Source: Lachnospiraceae bacterium
GTDB lineage: Bacteria; Bacillota; Clostridia; Lachnospirales; Lachnospiraceae
Length of the DNA: 45,429 nucleotides
Assembly (NCBI GenBank): GCA_900752065.1
Contig: CAADTT010000017.1
Span: 1-45,429, forward strand
Direction of reading: 5' to 3'
A program made the position numbers and the translations under genes. Shown here piece after piece: positions 1-9,100 of the stretch (position 1 is its first letter; every line of letters starts with the position of its first letter). Below the pieces are notes generated by a model, which ran no database searches, was not told the origin of the DNA, and saw only the letters and a program-made list of their open reading frames with translations.

Positions 1-114
1 ATTGATGTGGATAACCCATTCAAAAATAGAGAGAATGGTGAAAAAAGCATTTTTATAATATCGGCAGGCTAAAAGATATATTTACCTTTCAATGCTGAGA
101 AATACAATTCCCTC

Positions 115-143
115 TTGACGTTAATACTATAATTTGCTAAAGT
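115..143 (+). promoter_or_regulatory. Promoter of putP-like gene
   Basis: TTGACG (115-120) and TAAAGT (138-143) are separated by 17 bp, and a TG at 135-136 makes an extended -10. It sits about 70 bp upstream of the symporter start. Sigma-A type by inspection only. Confidence 0.5.
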
Positions 144-210
144 TTAGAGTATTAGTATCTCTGTATGGGACAGAGAATCTGAAATACAACAAGGATAAGA
201 GGAGAAAACT

Positions 211-1758
211 ATGAACACAAACATGATATGGTTTCTGGTGGCATTTGCGGCCTATCTGCTGATGATGCTGGGAATTGGCGCTTATTATATGAAGAAGAAC
301 CGGGACGCCGATGATTATTTCCTGGGCGGAAGAGGATTGAGCGGCTGGGTGGCAGCGCTTTCCGCACAGGCTTCCGACATGAGCGGATGGCTTCTGATGG
401 GACTGCCGGGTTCCGTCTATGCACTGGGAACAGGGCAGGCATGGATTGCGGTAGGACTTTTCATCGGTACGGTTTTGAACTGGATCTGTATTTCATCCAG
501 GCTGCGCCGCTACACAATTCGTGCAAACAATTCCGTGACATTTCCGGAATATCTGGAGAACCGTTTTCACGATAAAAAGAAAATCCTTCTTTTGATTTCT
601 TCTATCGTAATCGTAATCTTCTTTCTGGTATATACGGCGTCTGCACTGGCAGCAGGCGGAAAGCTTTTTGCCAGCGTGTTCGGTATGGATTACCGGGTAG
701 CTCTTACCATTGGTGCGGCAGTTATTCTTGCCTATACCTTCATGGGCGGCTTTATGGCGGTATGTACCACAGACTTTGTGCAGGGAACGCTGATGCTGGT
801 AGGGCTTCTGGTGGTTCCGATCCTTGCCTATTCCCTGATGGGTGCGGAGACGATGTCAGCGAATCTGGCAGCGAGCAATGTGCCGGGCGGCGTGGATGGT
901 TACCTGAACATGTTCAGCAATGGGGAGCGTTCCTACAGTGCGGTAGAAATTATCTCACAGCTTGGCTGGGGACTTGGTTACTGCGGTATGCCTCATATTC
1001 TGACACGCTTTATGGCAGTAAAAAATGAGAAAGAATTGAAGAAATCCAGAGTCATTGCCATTGTATGGGTATTGATCTCTCTGGGAATGGCAGTTGTTAT
1101 TGGCGTTGTAGGACGTGCTTACCTGTATCCGGCGATTCTCGGAGAAGGAGCTGTATCAACGGAGAATGTCTTTATTGAGATGATCACGAAGATCTTTACA
1201 CAGGATCTCCACCTCGCGTTTATCGGCGGCCTGTTCCTCTGCGGTATCCTGGCGGCGATTATGTCAACGGCGGATTCCCAGCTTTTGATCACGGCATCTT
1301 CCGCATCGAAGGATATCTACCAGGGCGTCATCAATCCAAAAGCAAATGATAAGAAGGTACTGGGCATCAGCCGTATTACTGTTATTGTTGTGGCAGTTCT
1401 GGCATACATCATTGCCCTTGACCCGAACAGCAGCATCATGGGTCTGGTATCTAATGCCTGGGCGGGGCTTGGATCAGCTTTCGGTCCCACCATCGTACTG
1501 TCCCTTTTCTGGAAGCGGACGAATCTGGCGGGAGCTGTGGCAGGTATCCTCTCCGGCGGCCTTACCGTTATCCTCTGGGATTACATTCCGCTCGTGGGCG
1601 GCGAGACACTGGGAACAGTTACCGGGCTTTATTCCCTGGTTGTGGGATTCGCAATCAGTTTGCTGTTGATTATCATTGTCAGCCTCTGTACGAAAGCGCC
1701 GGATGCAGAAATGCTCCGGGAGTTTGAGGATGTGGCGGCAGGAAGAGTAGAAGGGTAA
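211..1758 (+). CDS. putP: Sodium/proline-type symporter (SSF family)
   Basis: A 515-residue, very hydrophobic protein with about 13 predicted membrane segments, the usual length and layout of the sodium:solute symporter family. It would take up proline, or a related solute, together with Na+ across the cytoplasmic membrane. The N-terminal segment followed by the ADDYFLGGR and SAQASDMSGWLLMGLPG stretches is typical of PutP-like members, as is the IMSTADSQLL segment in the middle. The start is ATG at 211, preceded by AGAGGAG at good spacing. It has its own extended -10 promoter and is monocistronic: a palindromic repeat and a terminator-like hairpin follow. Substrate assignment to proline rests on overall family resemblance; another SSF substrate such as pantothenate cannot be excluded. 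Confidence 0.85.
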   Translation: MNTNMIWFLVAFAAYLLMMLGIGAYYMKKNRDADDYFLGGRGLSGWVAALSAQASDMSGWLLMGLPGSVYALGTGQAWIAVGLFIGTVLNWICISSRLRRYTIRANNSVTFPEYLENRFHDKKKILLLISSIVIVIFFLVYTASALAAGGKLFASVFGMDYRVALTIGAAVILAYTFMGGFMAVCTTDFVQGTLMLVGLLVVPILAYSLMGAETMSANLAASNVPGGVDGYLNMFSNGERSYSAVEIISQLGWGLGYCGMPHILTRFMAVKNEKELKKSRVIAIVWVLISLGMAVVIGVVGRAYLYPAILGEGAVSTENVFIEMITKIFTQDLHLAFIGGLFLCGILAAIMSTADSQLLITASSASKDIYQGVINPKANDKKVLGISRITVIVVAVLAYIIALDPNSSIMGLVSNAWAGLGSAFGPTIVLSLFWKRTNLAGAVAGILSGGLTVILWDYIPLVGGETLGTVTGLYSLVVGFAISLLLIIIVSLCTKAPDAEMLREFEDVAAGRVEG

Positions 1759-1763
1759 TATAT

Positions 1764-1928
1764 TGTAACAGTTCAGCCGCACCATTCGCAATCTCGCACT
1801 TCGTGCTCCAAAGCTTGCTTGCGCAAGCGGATTGCTCATGATCTGGTGCTCAGTCCATGTCTGACACTATGTGCTCATTCATGCAAGCATGATTCGCCCA
1901 TAATATCAGACATGGCTGAACTGTTACA
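1764..1928. repeat. Composite palindromic repeat, family A (long copy)
   Basis: The ends are a perfect 15-bp inverted repeat, TGTAACAGTTCAGCC (1764-1778) and its complement (1914-1928). Inside are further dyads: CCATGTCTGA (about 1854) against TCAGACATGG (about 1906), and CATGCAAGCATG (1880-1891). A compact copy lies after sigH (45281-45311) and a half copy at 31702-31713. It fills most of the 312-bp gene-free gap between putP and rpmG. No transposase or protein-coding content is seen. Confidence 0.75.
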
Positions 1929-1947
1929 ACATATTTTTATTTAAGAC

Positions 1948-1977
1948 TTGACTTCTTCCATTTGCCTGTGTTACACT
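1948..1977 (+). promoter_or_regulatory. Promoter of rpmG-secE-nusG operon
   Basis: TTGACT (1948-1953) and TACACT (1972-1977) are 18 bp apart, about 95 bp upstream of the rpmG start. The -10 lies in the loop of a terminator-like hairpin (1951-2008), so promoter and terminator signals overlap physically. Confidence 0.5.
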
Positions 1978-2008
1978 GGACAGGCGAATGGAAGTAGGTC
2001 TTTTTTTT
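1951..2008 (+). terminator. Terminator-like hairpin ahead of rpmG
   Basis: CTTCCATTTGCCTGT (1955-1969) pairs with ACAGGCGAATGGAAG (1980-1994) with one T-G wobble, a 10-nt loop, and eight T residues at 2001-2008. It would stop transcripts coming from putP. A strong promoter sequence is embedded in the same arms. Confidence 0.6.
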
Positions 2009-2070
2009 ATGCCTAAAAACGACGGTCTGTGCGGCCGTTGGCAAAATACAACGAGAGCGAGGTGGAAGTT

Positions 2071-2220
2071 GTGCGCACAAGAATCACATTGGCATGTACG
2101 GAATGTAAACAGCGTAATTACAACACGACGAAGGATAAGAAAAATCATCCGGACAGAATGGAAACTAAGAAATATTGTAGGTTCTGCAGAAAACACACAA
2201 TGCACAAGGAGACGAAATAG
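2071..2220 (+). CDS. rpmG: Large-subunit ribosomal protein L33 (bL33)
   Basis: A 49-residue basic protein of normal L33 length, part of the 50S subunit. Two CxxC pairs (CTEC near residues 9-12 and CRFC near 36-39) mark the zinc-binding form of L33. The start is taken as GTG at 2071 because the protein begins RTRITLACTECK there, as L33 should, and GAGGTGGA lies just upstream. The in-frame ATG at 2029 would add 14 residues unlike the family. First gene of rpmG-secE-nusG. Confidence 0.93.
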   Translation: MRTRITLACTECKQRNYNTTKDKKNHPDRMETKKYCRFCRKHTMHKETK

Positions 2221-2243
2221 TCGTCAGAAAGGAAAGTGACGAA

Positions 2244-2450
2244 ATGGGAGAAACTGCAAAGACAGAGAAAACTCCGAAGAAAAGTTGGTCTGAAGGTCTG
2301 AAGGCAGAGTATAATAAGATCATATGGCCGGACAAGAAATCACTTGGTAAGCAGACAGCGGCGGTAGTCGTGCTTTCTGTCGTACTTGGCGTCATTATTA
2401 CGATTGTGGATTTTCTGGTACAGTATGGTGTGGATTTCATAGTTAAGTAA
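2244..2450 (+). CDS. secE: Preprotein translocase subunit SecE
   Basis: A 68-residue protein with a basic amphipathic N-terminal half (FxxxLKAEYxKIIWPDKK-type signature around residues 16-35) and one C-terminal membrane segment of about 20 residues. This is the single-span SecE of Firmicutes, which clamps SecY in the SecYEG channel. It lies 23 bp after rpmG and 16 bp before nusG, the standard arrangement. Start ATG at 2244 follows a purine-rich AAAGGAAAG ribosome-binding site. Confidence 0.93.
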   Translation: MGETAKTEKTPKKSWSEGLKAEYNKIIWPDKKSLGKQTAAVVVLSVVLGVIITIVDFLVQYGVDFIVK

Positions 2451-2466
2451 GGGCAAGGGTGATTTT

Positions 2467-2982
2467 ATGTCAGAAGCAAACTGGTATGTCGTTCATACCT
2501 ATTCCGGGTATGAGAACAAGGTAAAGGCCAACATTGAGAAGACGATTGAAAACCGGCATCTGGAAGATCAGATCCTGGAGGTCAGAGTTCCGATGCAGGA
2601 AGTTGTAGAAGTGAAAAACGGAGCCAAGAAACAGGTTCAGAAAAAGATGTTTCCGGGATATGTACTTCTCAATATGATAATGAATGATGACACCTGGTAT
2701 GTCGTAAGAAATACCAGAGGTGTTACCGGATTTGTTGGACCTGGATCTAAACCAGTGCCACTTACCGAAGAGGAAATGAAACCGCTTGGAATCCAGGAAG
2801 CAGAGCTTCAGGTAGATTTCAAGGAGGGCGACACTGTCATGATTACCGGAGGGGTCTGGAAAGACACCGTGGGCGTCGTTCAGTCCATGAATGACAGCAA
2901 GCAGATCGTTATCATTAATGTCGAGCTGTTTGGCCGTGAAACACCGGTTGAGATCGGATTCACGGAAGTGAAAAAAATGTAA
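2467..2982 (+). CDS. nusG: Transcription termination/antitermination factor NusG
   Basis: A 171-residue protein with the usual two-domain form. The N-terminal NGN domain starts ANWYVVHTYSGYENKV, and includes the MFPGYVLL and WYVVRNTRGVTGFVG stretches. The C-terminal KOW domain begins around FKEGDTVMITGG near residue 120 and ends ETPVEIGF. It binds RNA polymerase and modulates pausing and termination. Length matches the family and it lies between secE and rplK as in most Firmicutes. Confidence 0.95.
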   Translation: MSEANWYVVHTYSGYENKVKANIEKTIENRHLEDQILEVRVPMQEVVEVKNGAKKQVQKKMFPGYVLLNMIMNDDTWYVVRNTRGVTGFVGPGSKPVPLTEEEMKPLGIQEAELQVDFKEGDTVMITGGVWKDTVGVVQSMNDSKQIVIINVELFGRETPVEIGFTEVKKM

Positions 2983-3025
2983 CTAGCAAGTATTTCCGGT
3001 AAGCGAATTCGCGGTTTGCCGGAAC

Positions 3026-3063
3026 GTGGGAGGGAAAACCCCCGACATTACCACATAGGAGGT
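3026..3063 (+). promoter_or_regulatory. L1-type autoregulatory leader before rplK
   Basis: GTGGGAGGG (3026-3034) is followed by ACCAC (about 3050-3054) closing a stem directly ahead of the AGGAGGT ribosome-binding site. The same GTGGGAGGG...CCACC...AGGAGG layout precedes rplA. L1 is known to repress the rplK-rplA mRNA by binding such structures. An unrelated dyad (TTCCGGTAA/TTGCCGGAA) lies just upstream. Confidence 0.5.
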
Positions 3064-3070
3064 GCCTAAA

Positions 3071-3496
3071 ATGGCAAAAAAAGTAACAGGTTATATTAAA
3101 TTACAGATTCCGGCTGGCAAGGCTACACCAGCTCCGCCAGTTGGTCCTGCTCTTGGACAGCATGGTGTTAATATCGTCCAGTTTACAAAGGAGTTCAATG
3201 CAAGAACAGCAGATAAGGGAGATCTGATCATCCCGGTTGTTATCACTGTTTATGCAGACAGAAGCTTCAGCTTCATCACAAAGACTCCGCCAGCAGCAGT
3301 TTTATTAAAGAAGGCATGCAACCTGAAGTCAGGTTCAGGCGTTCCGAATAAGACAAAAGTTGCTTCCATCTCTAAGGATAAGATCCGCGAGATTGCTGAG
3401 ATGAAGATGCCGGATCTGAATGCCGGAAGCATCGAGGCAGCTATGAGCATGATAGCAGGTACTGCAAGAAGTATGGGTATCACGGTTGAGGAATAA
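3071..3496 (+). CDS. rplK: Large-subunit ribosomal protein L11 (uL11)
   Basis: A 141-residue protein of exact L11 length. It begins AKKVTGYIKLQIPAGKATP, has the PPVGPALGQHGVNI core, and ends in the 23S-binding domain with the IAGTARSMGI motif. It forms the base of the ribosomal stalk. The start is ATG at 3071, placed 7 nt after AGGAGGT; an ATG 9 nt upstream overlaps the ribosome-binding site and is disfavoured. Likely repressed by L1 through the upstream stem. Confidence 0.96.
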   Translation: MAKKVTGYIKLQIPAGKATPAPPVGPALGQHGVNIVQFTKEFNARTADKGDLIIPVVITVYADRSFSFITKTPPAAVLLKKACNLKSGSGVPNKTKVASISKDKIREIAEMKMPDLNAGSIEAAMSMIAGTARSMGITVEE

Positions 3497-3508
3497 TTGG
3501 AAGATAAA

Positions 3509-3547
3509 GTGGGAGGGTCATTCCCGCAAACACCACCAGGAGGTTAT
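3509..3547 (+). promoter_or_regulatory. L1-type site before rplA
   Basis: GTGGGAGGG (3509-3517) pairs with the CCACC at about 3532-3537, immediately before the AGGAGG of rplA. It is a second copy of the motif seen before rplK, suggesting each cistron is controlled separately. Inferred from sequence similarity between the two leaders and known L1 autoregulation. Confidence 0.45.
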
Positions 3548-3552
3548 TTAAT

Positions 3553-4245
3553 ATGAAAAAAGGAAAGAAATATGTAGAGGCTGCAAAGGCCGTTGACCGT
3601 TCAGTTCTCTATGATACAGCGGATGCTATTGCGTTAGTAAAGAAGACAGCAGTAGCTAAATTTGATGAAACAATCGAAGCTCACATCAGAACAGGCTGTG
3701 ACGGACGTCACGCAGACCAGCAGATCCGTGGTGCGGTCGTACTTCCGCACGGAACAGGTAAAAAGGTTCGTGTCCTGGTATTTGCAAAGAATGCAAAGGC
3801 TGATGAGGCTCTGGCAGCAGGCGCAGAATTCGTAGGCGGCGAGGAGCTGATTCCGAAGATCCAGAACGAGAACTGGTTCGACTATGATGTAGTCGTAGCT
3901 ACACCGGACATGATGGGTGTTGTAGGACGTCTGGGACGTATCCTTGGACCGAAGGGCTTAATGCCGAACCCGAAGGCCGGAACCGTAACGATGGACGTAA
4001 CAAAGGCTGTCAAGGATATCAAAGCCGGTAAGATTGAGTACAGATTGGATAAGACCAACATCATTCACGTGCCAATTGGAAAAGCTTCTTTCACCGAGGA
4101 GCAGTTAGCGGACAACTTCCAGACGCTTATGGGTGCGATCGTAAAGGCTAAGCCGAGCGCACTGAAAGGCCAGTATTTGAAGAGCGTTACCATTGCTGCG
4201 ACAATGGGACCTGGTGTTAAACTGAATACGGCGAAATTCTTATAA
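3553..4245 (+). CDS. rplA: Large-subunit ribosomal protein L1 (uL1)
   Basis: A 230-residue protein of standard L1 length, with the conserved GRLGRILGPKGLMPNPKAGTV-type segment near residues 120-140 and KAGKIEYRLDK following. It forms the mobile L1 stalk at the E site and doubles as translational repressor of its own operon. It is the last gene of the operon: an intrinsic terminator follows within 15 bp, whereas rplJ-rplL usually come next in Firmicutes. Confidence 0.96.
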   Translation: MKKGKKYVEAAKAVDRSVLYDTADAIALVKKTAVAKFDETIEAHIRTGCDGRHADQQIRGAVVLPHGTGKKVRVLVFAKNAKADEALAAGAEFVGGEELIPKIQNENWFDYDVVVATPDMMGVVGRLGRILGPKGLMPNPKAGTVTMDVTKAVKDIKAGKIEYRLDKTNIIHVPIGKASFTEEQLADNFQTLMGAIVKAKPSALKGQYLKSVTIAATMGPGVKLNTAKFL

Positions 4246-4258
4246 GAAGAATAAGAGG

Positions 4259-4291
4259 AATCCCCTTTGGCGTAATGCCGGAGGGGATTTT
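4259..4291 (+). terminator. Terminator after rplA
   Basis: AATCCCC (4259-4265) pairs with GGGGATT (4283-4289) around an inner GGC/GCC, followed by a short T run. It closes the secE-nusG-rplK-rplA transcript. Confidence 0.75.
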
Positions 4292-4366
4292 GATTGCCTG
4301 AGTATGCAAGAAAGGGCGCCAGTGGCGCGCTTTCTGTATTTTTATAAACAAGGGAGGGAGAAGACA

Positions 4367-4768
4367 ATGTTATGTAATTATCGGGATTATTTGAATGAGC
4401 AAAAGGCTATATCTTTTGAGGAGTGTCTGGAACTGCATAGAGAAATTCTTTCTGAAATTGGAAGCAATCCGGATGCTGTGGGATTATATGATGAATTGGT
4501 TGAAAAAGCGATCGAATATGCAGAAATGCGGGCGAATTGGACGGTTAAATCAAGGGAGTGGAAAATCAAGCAGGATGTCCTTCGAACATCCAAACATGAT
4601 TCTCTGATCATCAAATGCAACATGCTTTCGAGATATTTAAGAAAAGAAGGAAAGAAGGCTGCCTGGAGAGATAGACTGGGGTATCAGGAAGATGGCCGTA
4701 TATACCGGAAGCGTATTGGTGACTTTGGGTGTTTCCTGAGCTATATTCATGGTATCAATGGAAGGTAG
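4367..4768 (+). CDS. Small cytoplasmic protein of unknown function
   Basis: A 133-residue soluble protein rich in charged residues and helix formers, with no signal peptide or membrane segment. I do not firmly recognise it; it is reminiscent of small DUF3232-like clostridial proteins, which is a weak guess. The start is ATG at 4367, placed after GGGAGGGAG; the upstream in-frame ATG at 4304 lies in terminator-flanking sequence and lacks a ribosome-binding site. It stands alone between the rplA terminator and a palindromic repeat. Confidence 0.6.
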   Translation: MLCNYRDYLNEQKAISFEECLELHREILSEIGSNPDAVGLYDELVEKAIEYAEMRANWTVKSREWKIKQDVLRTSKHDSLIIKCNMLSRYLRKEGKKAAWRDRLGYQEDGRIYRKRIGDFGCFLSYIHGINGR

Positions 4769-4782
4769 TTCACACTAAGTAA

Positions 4783-4909
4783 GTCAAATACCCCGCAGCA
4801 AGCTACGGGGCATCAAATTTGCAGCGCAGCAGAGCTGCGGGGTATTTGACCCTCGCGGCAGTCGCCAAATATCCATGCAAGCATGGCTACTTGGCTCGTT
4901 GCTCGCGGG
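4783..4909. repeat. Composite palindromic repeat, family B (copy 1)
   Basis: A perfect 17-bp inverted repeat (4783-4799 and 4834-4850, core CAAATACCCCGCAGC) is followed by a second module starting CCCTCGCGGCA (4850) and ending TTGGCTCGTTGCTCGCGGG (to 4909). The second module recurs in opposite orientation at 33205-33260. It contains CATGCAAGCATG (4874-4885), a 12-mer shared with family A at 1880-1891. Confidence 0.75.
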
Positions 4910-4919
4910 AATAAATTTC

Positions 4920-4959
4920 GACCTGCATCTATCTGTAAAAAGGCAGATGCAGGTCTTTT
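4920..4959 (+). terminator. Terminator after the 133-aa gene
   Basis: GACCTGCATCT (4920-4930) pairs perfectly with AGATGCAGGTC (4945-4955), followed by TTTT. It lies between convergent genes. Confidence 0.75.
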
Positions 4960-4971
4960 GTATGCACGTAA

Positions 4972-5499
4972 TTAACTATTCCAATAAACGGTGCCGTCCT
5001 CGTAGATGCCGCTTTTTCCGGTGGAAGGATCATACGCCAAGTTTCCGTCTACGTAGATTTCTGTTCCGTCAGAGGTCGTATAGCGCTGCGGTTCATAAAG
5101 CTTCCAGATAAAAATAAGAAAGAAAAGACCAACTTTAAGAGCAATGCCCATACCGGTAATGAGCATACTGGTAATACATTTGGATTTTAACGGCTGCGGG
5201 CATTTCGTATATGTACGCCAGTAGATAAGGAAGCCAAGAACAAACAGGGCGATCCCGAGAACAACGCCTATATAGGGGGATACTCTCATATTTATAATAT
5301 CCTCATCGATAAGGGCGCCTGCGACGCTTGCGATGACAAACATAATCCCACAAAAAGTAAAGTCCAAAGCCAGATACGCCTTGATACGGCCGTATACGCC
5401 AAAAGCTTTATATAGGCCGGTAGTCTTAGATTCTTTGAAGGCACAGAAAATGCACAGTATTGCCAGTAATAACACAGGTATAACCCAAATAGTCTCCAT
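4972..5499 (-). CDS. Small multi-span membrane protein, unknown
   Basis: A 175-residue protein with about four hydrophobic segments, the first (WVIPVLLLAILCIFCAF) right after the start, and a soluble C-terminal tail of about 40 residues. The tail carries the short repeats IYVDGNLAYDP and IYEDGTVYW. I do not recognise the family. The start is ATG at 5499, preceded on the minus strand by AAGGAG; an upstream in-frame start at 5538 would add 13 residues over the ribosome-binding site. A promoter lies about 35-65 bp upstream. Confidence 0.65.
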   Translation of the reverse strand: METIWVIPVLLLAILCIFCAFKESKTTGLYKAFGVYGRIKAYLALDFTFCGIMFVIASVAGALIDEDIINMRVSPYIGVVLGIALFVLGFLIYWRTYTKCPQPLKSKCITSMLITGMGIALKVGLFFLIFIWKLYEPQRYTTSDGTEIYVDGNLAYDPSTGKSGIYEDGTVYWNS

Positions 5500-5533
5500 A
5501 ACACACACTCCTTTTTTGTAAGTAGTTAAAAAA

Positions 5534-5563
5534 AGCATATCATGAGGAAATTATATCTGTCAA
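5534..5563 (-). promoter_or_regulatory. Promoter of the membrane-protein gene
   Basis: On the minus strand TTGACA (5563-5558) and TATGCT (5539-5534) are 18 bp apart, directly upstream of the gene starting at 5499. Confidence 0.5.
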
Positions 5564-5668
5564 GTATGCATCCTGTCGCCTGTCGCTTAAATTTTAAGAA
5601 ATTTTTGAGAATAATCCATTCATATCTAATAAATATAGTGTTTTAACTTGAACAATATAAGAAAAAAG

Positions 5669-5697
5669 TAGACATGATTAAATGATAAATGTATAAT
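5669..5697 (+). promoter_or_regulatory. Promoter of the tubulin-like accessory operon
   Basis: TAGACA (5669-5674) and TATAAT (5692-5697) are separated by 17 bp, 59 bp upstream of the DUF1810 start. It is the first good + strand promoter ahead of the cluster, so the locus is probably transcribed from here. Confidence 0.6.
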
Positions 5698-5755
5698 AGT
5701 CAATAGCAGATAAAAAACTCATATAATTCTGAATTTATCTAGCGGGAGGTAAGTT

Positions 5756-6187
5756 ATGGGAGACTATTCATATAATCTGGACAGATTTGTGGCTGCTCAG
5801 CGGGACAGCTATCCAATTGCTCTATCTGAAATTCAAAACGGGTATAAAAGAAGTCACTGGATGTGGTATATATTTCCGCAGGTTGCAGGACTGGGGAGAA
5901 GTTCCACATCCCAATATTACGGTATCTGTGATCTGCAGGAGGCGGTCGAATTTTTGCACCATCCCGTTTTAGAACACAATCTTATTGAAATTTCCGAAGC
6001 TTTACTGGGGCTAACAACAAATAATGCGACAGAAATATTTGGGAAGCCGGATGATAAAAAGTTGAGATCGTCGATGACTCTGTTTGCGGCAGCGGGGCCT
6101 GAGTATCCGGTTTTCAGAAAAGTTTTGGAAAAGTTTTTTGATGGCAGAGAGGATCGGAGGACGCTCCGGATTTTGAATTTGATATAG
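5756..6187 (+). CDS. DUF1810 family protein
   Basis: A 143-residue soluble protein that matches the DUF1810 family in length and motifs. It starts YNLDRFVAAQ, has SHWMWYIFPQVAGLG, contains SQYYGICDLQEA, and carries the KLRSSMTLF segment before the C-terminal half. The biochemical role of DUF1810 is not established. A GGGAGG ribosome-binding site precedes ATG 5756. The gene ends 11 bp before the first tubulin-like gene and shares its promoter, so it belongs to that operon; whether it is a functional part or a passenger is unknown. Confidence 0.8.
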   Translation: MGDYSYNLDRFVAAQRDSYPIALSEIQNGYKRSHWMWYIFPQVAGLGRSSTSQYYGICDLQEAVEFLHHPVLEHNLIEISEALLGLTTNNATEIFGKPDDKKLRSSMTLFAAAGPEYPVFRKVLEKFFDGREDRRTLRILNLI

Positions 6188-6198
6188 GGAGAGAGAAG

Positions 6199-9100
6199 AT
6201 GGATAGAAGAAGCATGATGGATATATTGCAAATAGGGGACATAGATGCTGGAAACAAAATGTTATTTTCCGAAAAGATGGAGGCAAACAGTAATCATCTG
6301 ACGCTTGTGATCGGCTGTGGAGGGATCGGCGCAAATGTCATAAAACAGGCGGTAAAGAAATTTGAGCCTGGATTTGGAAAATGTGTAAAATTTCTTCTGG
6401 CAGACGCGGATTCGTGTGAAACAGAATCAGCAATCGGGGAACCGGGCTGCAAAGCGGTCCAGGCTATCAATTTGTCTATGCCAGGCGCAGACGCAAGGTT
6501 TTCTTATGATCACAGGGATGATTTCTACAGAACTTTTATGCCGAAAGATTTCTCTGCTGAGACAATGGATCATCACGGATCGGGATGCGTCCGCATGAAT
6601 GGAAAGGCAAAATTCTATGACTGTATGATGGAATCAGGCAAATACAACGATATGGAATTTCGCTATAAGATTGCCGGTATGCTGGATGAAGAATGCAGAC
6701 ATGGAAAACAGGTGGATATCATGGTTCTTGCGGGCTTGTCCGGTGGAACCGGGAGCGGCATTTTTGAGGAGGCGGCGGTTCATGCGCGTTATGCCTGTCA
6801 AGAGGCAGGTGCAGATAACGTTCGGGTGTTTGGATATTTGTTCCTGCCTGACACGATGGAAAAACTTGCGGGCGGAAATCCGGCAGTCATGTCCTGCATG
6901 TACGCAAATGGTTATGCAGCCTTGAAGGAGCTGGAAAGCTATATGTCTATACCGTTTAACCGAAATCGAAAAGAAAAATTTGCGGCGCATGGGGCTGAGG
7001 TTTCTACTGACAGTGCAAGGATGCTGTTTGATTATCCGGTCTTGCTGTCTGGTTCCTATTCTAAGGTTACGTCCATGATGGCGGATCTGATTGTTCTGTT
7101 TGCAGCAAATCATTTATGGATCCAGAATATGCTTTTTGGCAATACTGGAAATGCAAGGATCATATATCTTCAGGATTTGGCGCACTGGAGAACAGGTCTT
7201 TTAGAATCCGGCTTTTTTCCGGAAGATTCCCATCGGTATTCTTCTGTCGGTTATGCTTGCGCCACGCTTCCAAGGGAAATCGTGACTGCAAATATCGTTG
7301 GCAGCGTATGTACAAAGCTGTATCAGGATTTTGATGCGCCCAATTCATCAGACGAACCCTACTTTTGTACAAATTCTCATCGGATGAGCAGGCTGGAGAT
7401 GGAGAGACATATACGCAGGCTGTTTGGGCTACAGGGTGAGGTGACGGTAAGGAGCCTCTGGGAGAGGAAAATAAAGCCCGTATTAGAAAGGGCAAGCAGA
7501 CTTCCGGATAACCTCGTAGAGATCAGCAGGAGGGATATTAATTGTGGGATGACCGAAACATATAGGAAAGCATTCCGCGAGGAAACATGTATCGAGCAGG
7601 GAAAGCGGGAAATGGAAAATGCGCTGGAAGAAATTTTTTCACATTTTATGGAAGCTTCCAGAGGCGTCATACTTGAAAATGGCCCCCGGGCGTTAGAGTA
7701 TCTTTATCAGGGGGCGGGAATGTACTGTGAAAAAGGGTATATCCAATTTTATCATGATGTGAGTATTGAAGATATATTAGAATATGCAAGAAAAGAATTA
7801 GTGAAAATTATATCAAGAAATGTGCCGGAACCGTCATGCAATATTCCGTCCGGAGCTCTTGAACTCATCACGAGCAGAGGGCTTGATGCATGGAAAGGAA
7901 ATTTTCATGATTGGGTGAAACATCAGGTAAAGCAGGAAATAGTTGGATGGCTTCTGCAACCGGACGGAGTCTGGGAAAGAAAAATCGCAGGACCGATGAA
8001 AAGATATATTCATCTGTGCGGATGTTTTGCGGACAGGTTGGAAATGTTAAAAAACTTTTACGCTTGTGAAGGCCGTTCGTTAGATTCTTCGGATTATTAT
8101 GAAATGGTAAGTGCGTCACAGAATGAGAATGGTGTCAGTCTCGTTAACAGGGAGTCGTATGTGTGGATAAAGAAGACTGCGCGGCAACACATTAACCGGG
8201 TGGACATGACCAGAGTAAGACAGGAACTTGTGGACAGTTTTATCCGGGAACCATCGGTATGGGACAGTGACAGGATCGGAGAAACACGACGGGAATTTGA
8301 CCGTATTATGGCGGTATGTTGTGGGTTGAATGGCAATGGAGGACTCCTCACAACAACGCAATATTTTGAACACTTGCTGATGGATATACCCCAGGATGAT
8401 GTACATACAGTAATACGTCAGTATGTGGGAGAACTTACCGGCCGGCTATTGGAAAGGAGCAAGCCGTCCATAAAAAAACGCATAGGTTCTTTTAGCGCGG
8501 TGAGTGTAGTTATCCTGCTTCCGCAGTCAATGAAGGGTTTGCCATATGGGGATTTCGTTGCCAATACATTTCGGGCAGAGCTGCAAAATAGAGGAATATC
8601 CTGCCGCGAGGTAATACCCTTTGGGGGAACTGAAATCGTTTGCTGTCAGGCAAGCGTGGCAAATGCACTCTGCGATCTGGAGGATATAGGATTGTGGGAG
8701 AAGAATTATCTGAAAGCAGGAGCGTACAGCAGATCAGGCAGACATCTGATAAACGGCGAACCCGGGTATGCAGGTTCCTTCTGCGAACAGACAAAACAGG
8801 AGACAGAGAATGAAAAAGCAAAACGGGAGGGGCGTCCGGTGACAGATCTGCATCTTACGCCTGAGGAGGAAATTATTTTCGGAACGGGATTGAGGCTGGA
8901 GAATTACCCGCCTCTTGCTCTGCACGATTTAGAATATAATGACAGCGAGAGAAGATTTCGGGAGACTGTGTTTGAGCCTATCGTAGATTATGCCTTAAAA
9001 GAGCAGATTATAGAGAGGATACCGGGAAGAAATCCAAACAGTCATATCTATGTGGTGAATCTGATTCCGGAGGCGTGGACGAATCTGGATGTTTCTGCTT

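Noticed and set aside
6..14. Perfect DnaA-box sequence (TGTGGATAA) at the window start
   Set aside because: A single box with no cluster, no dnaA/dnaN and no A/T-rich unwinding region; expected by chance.
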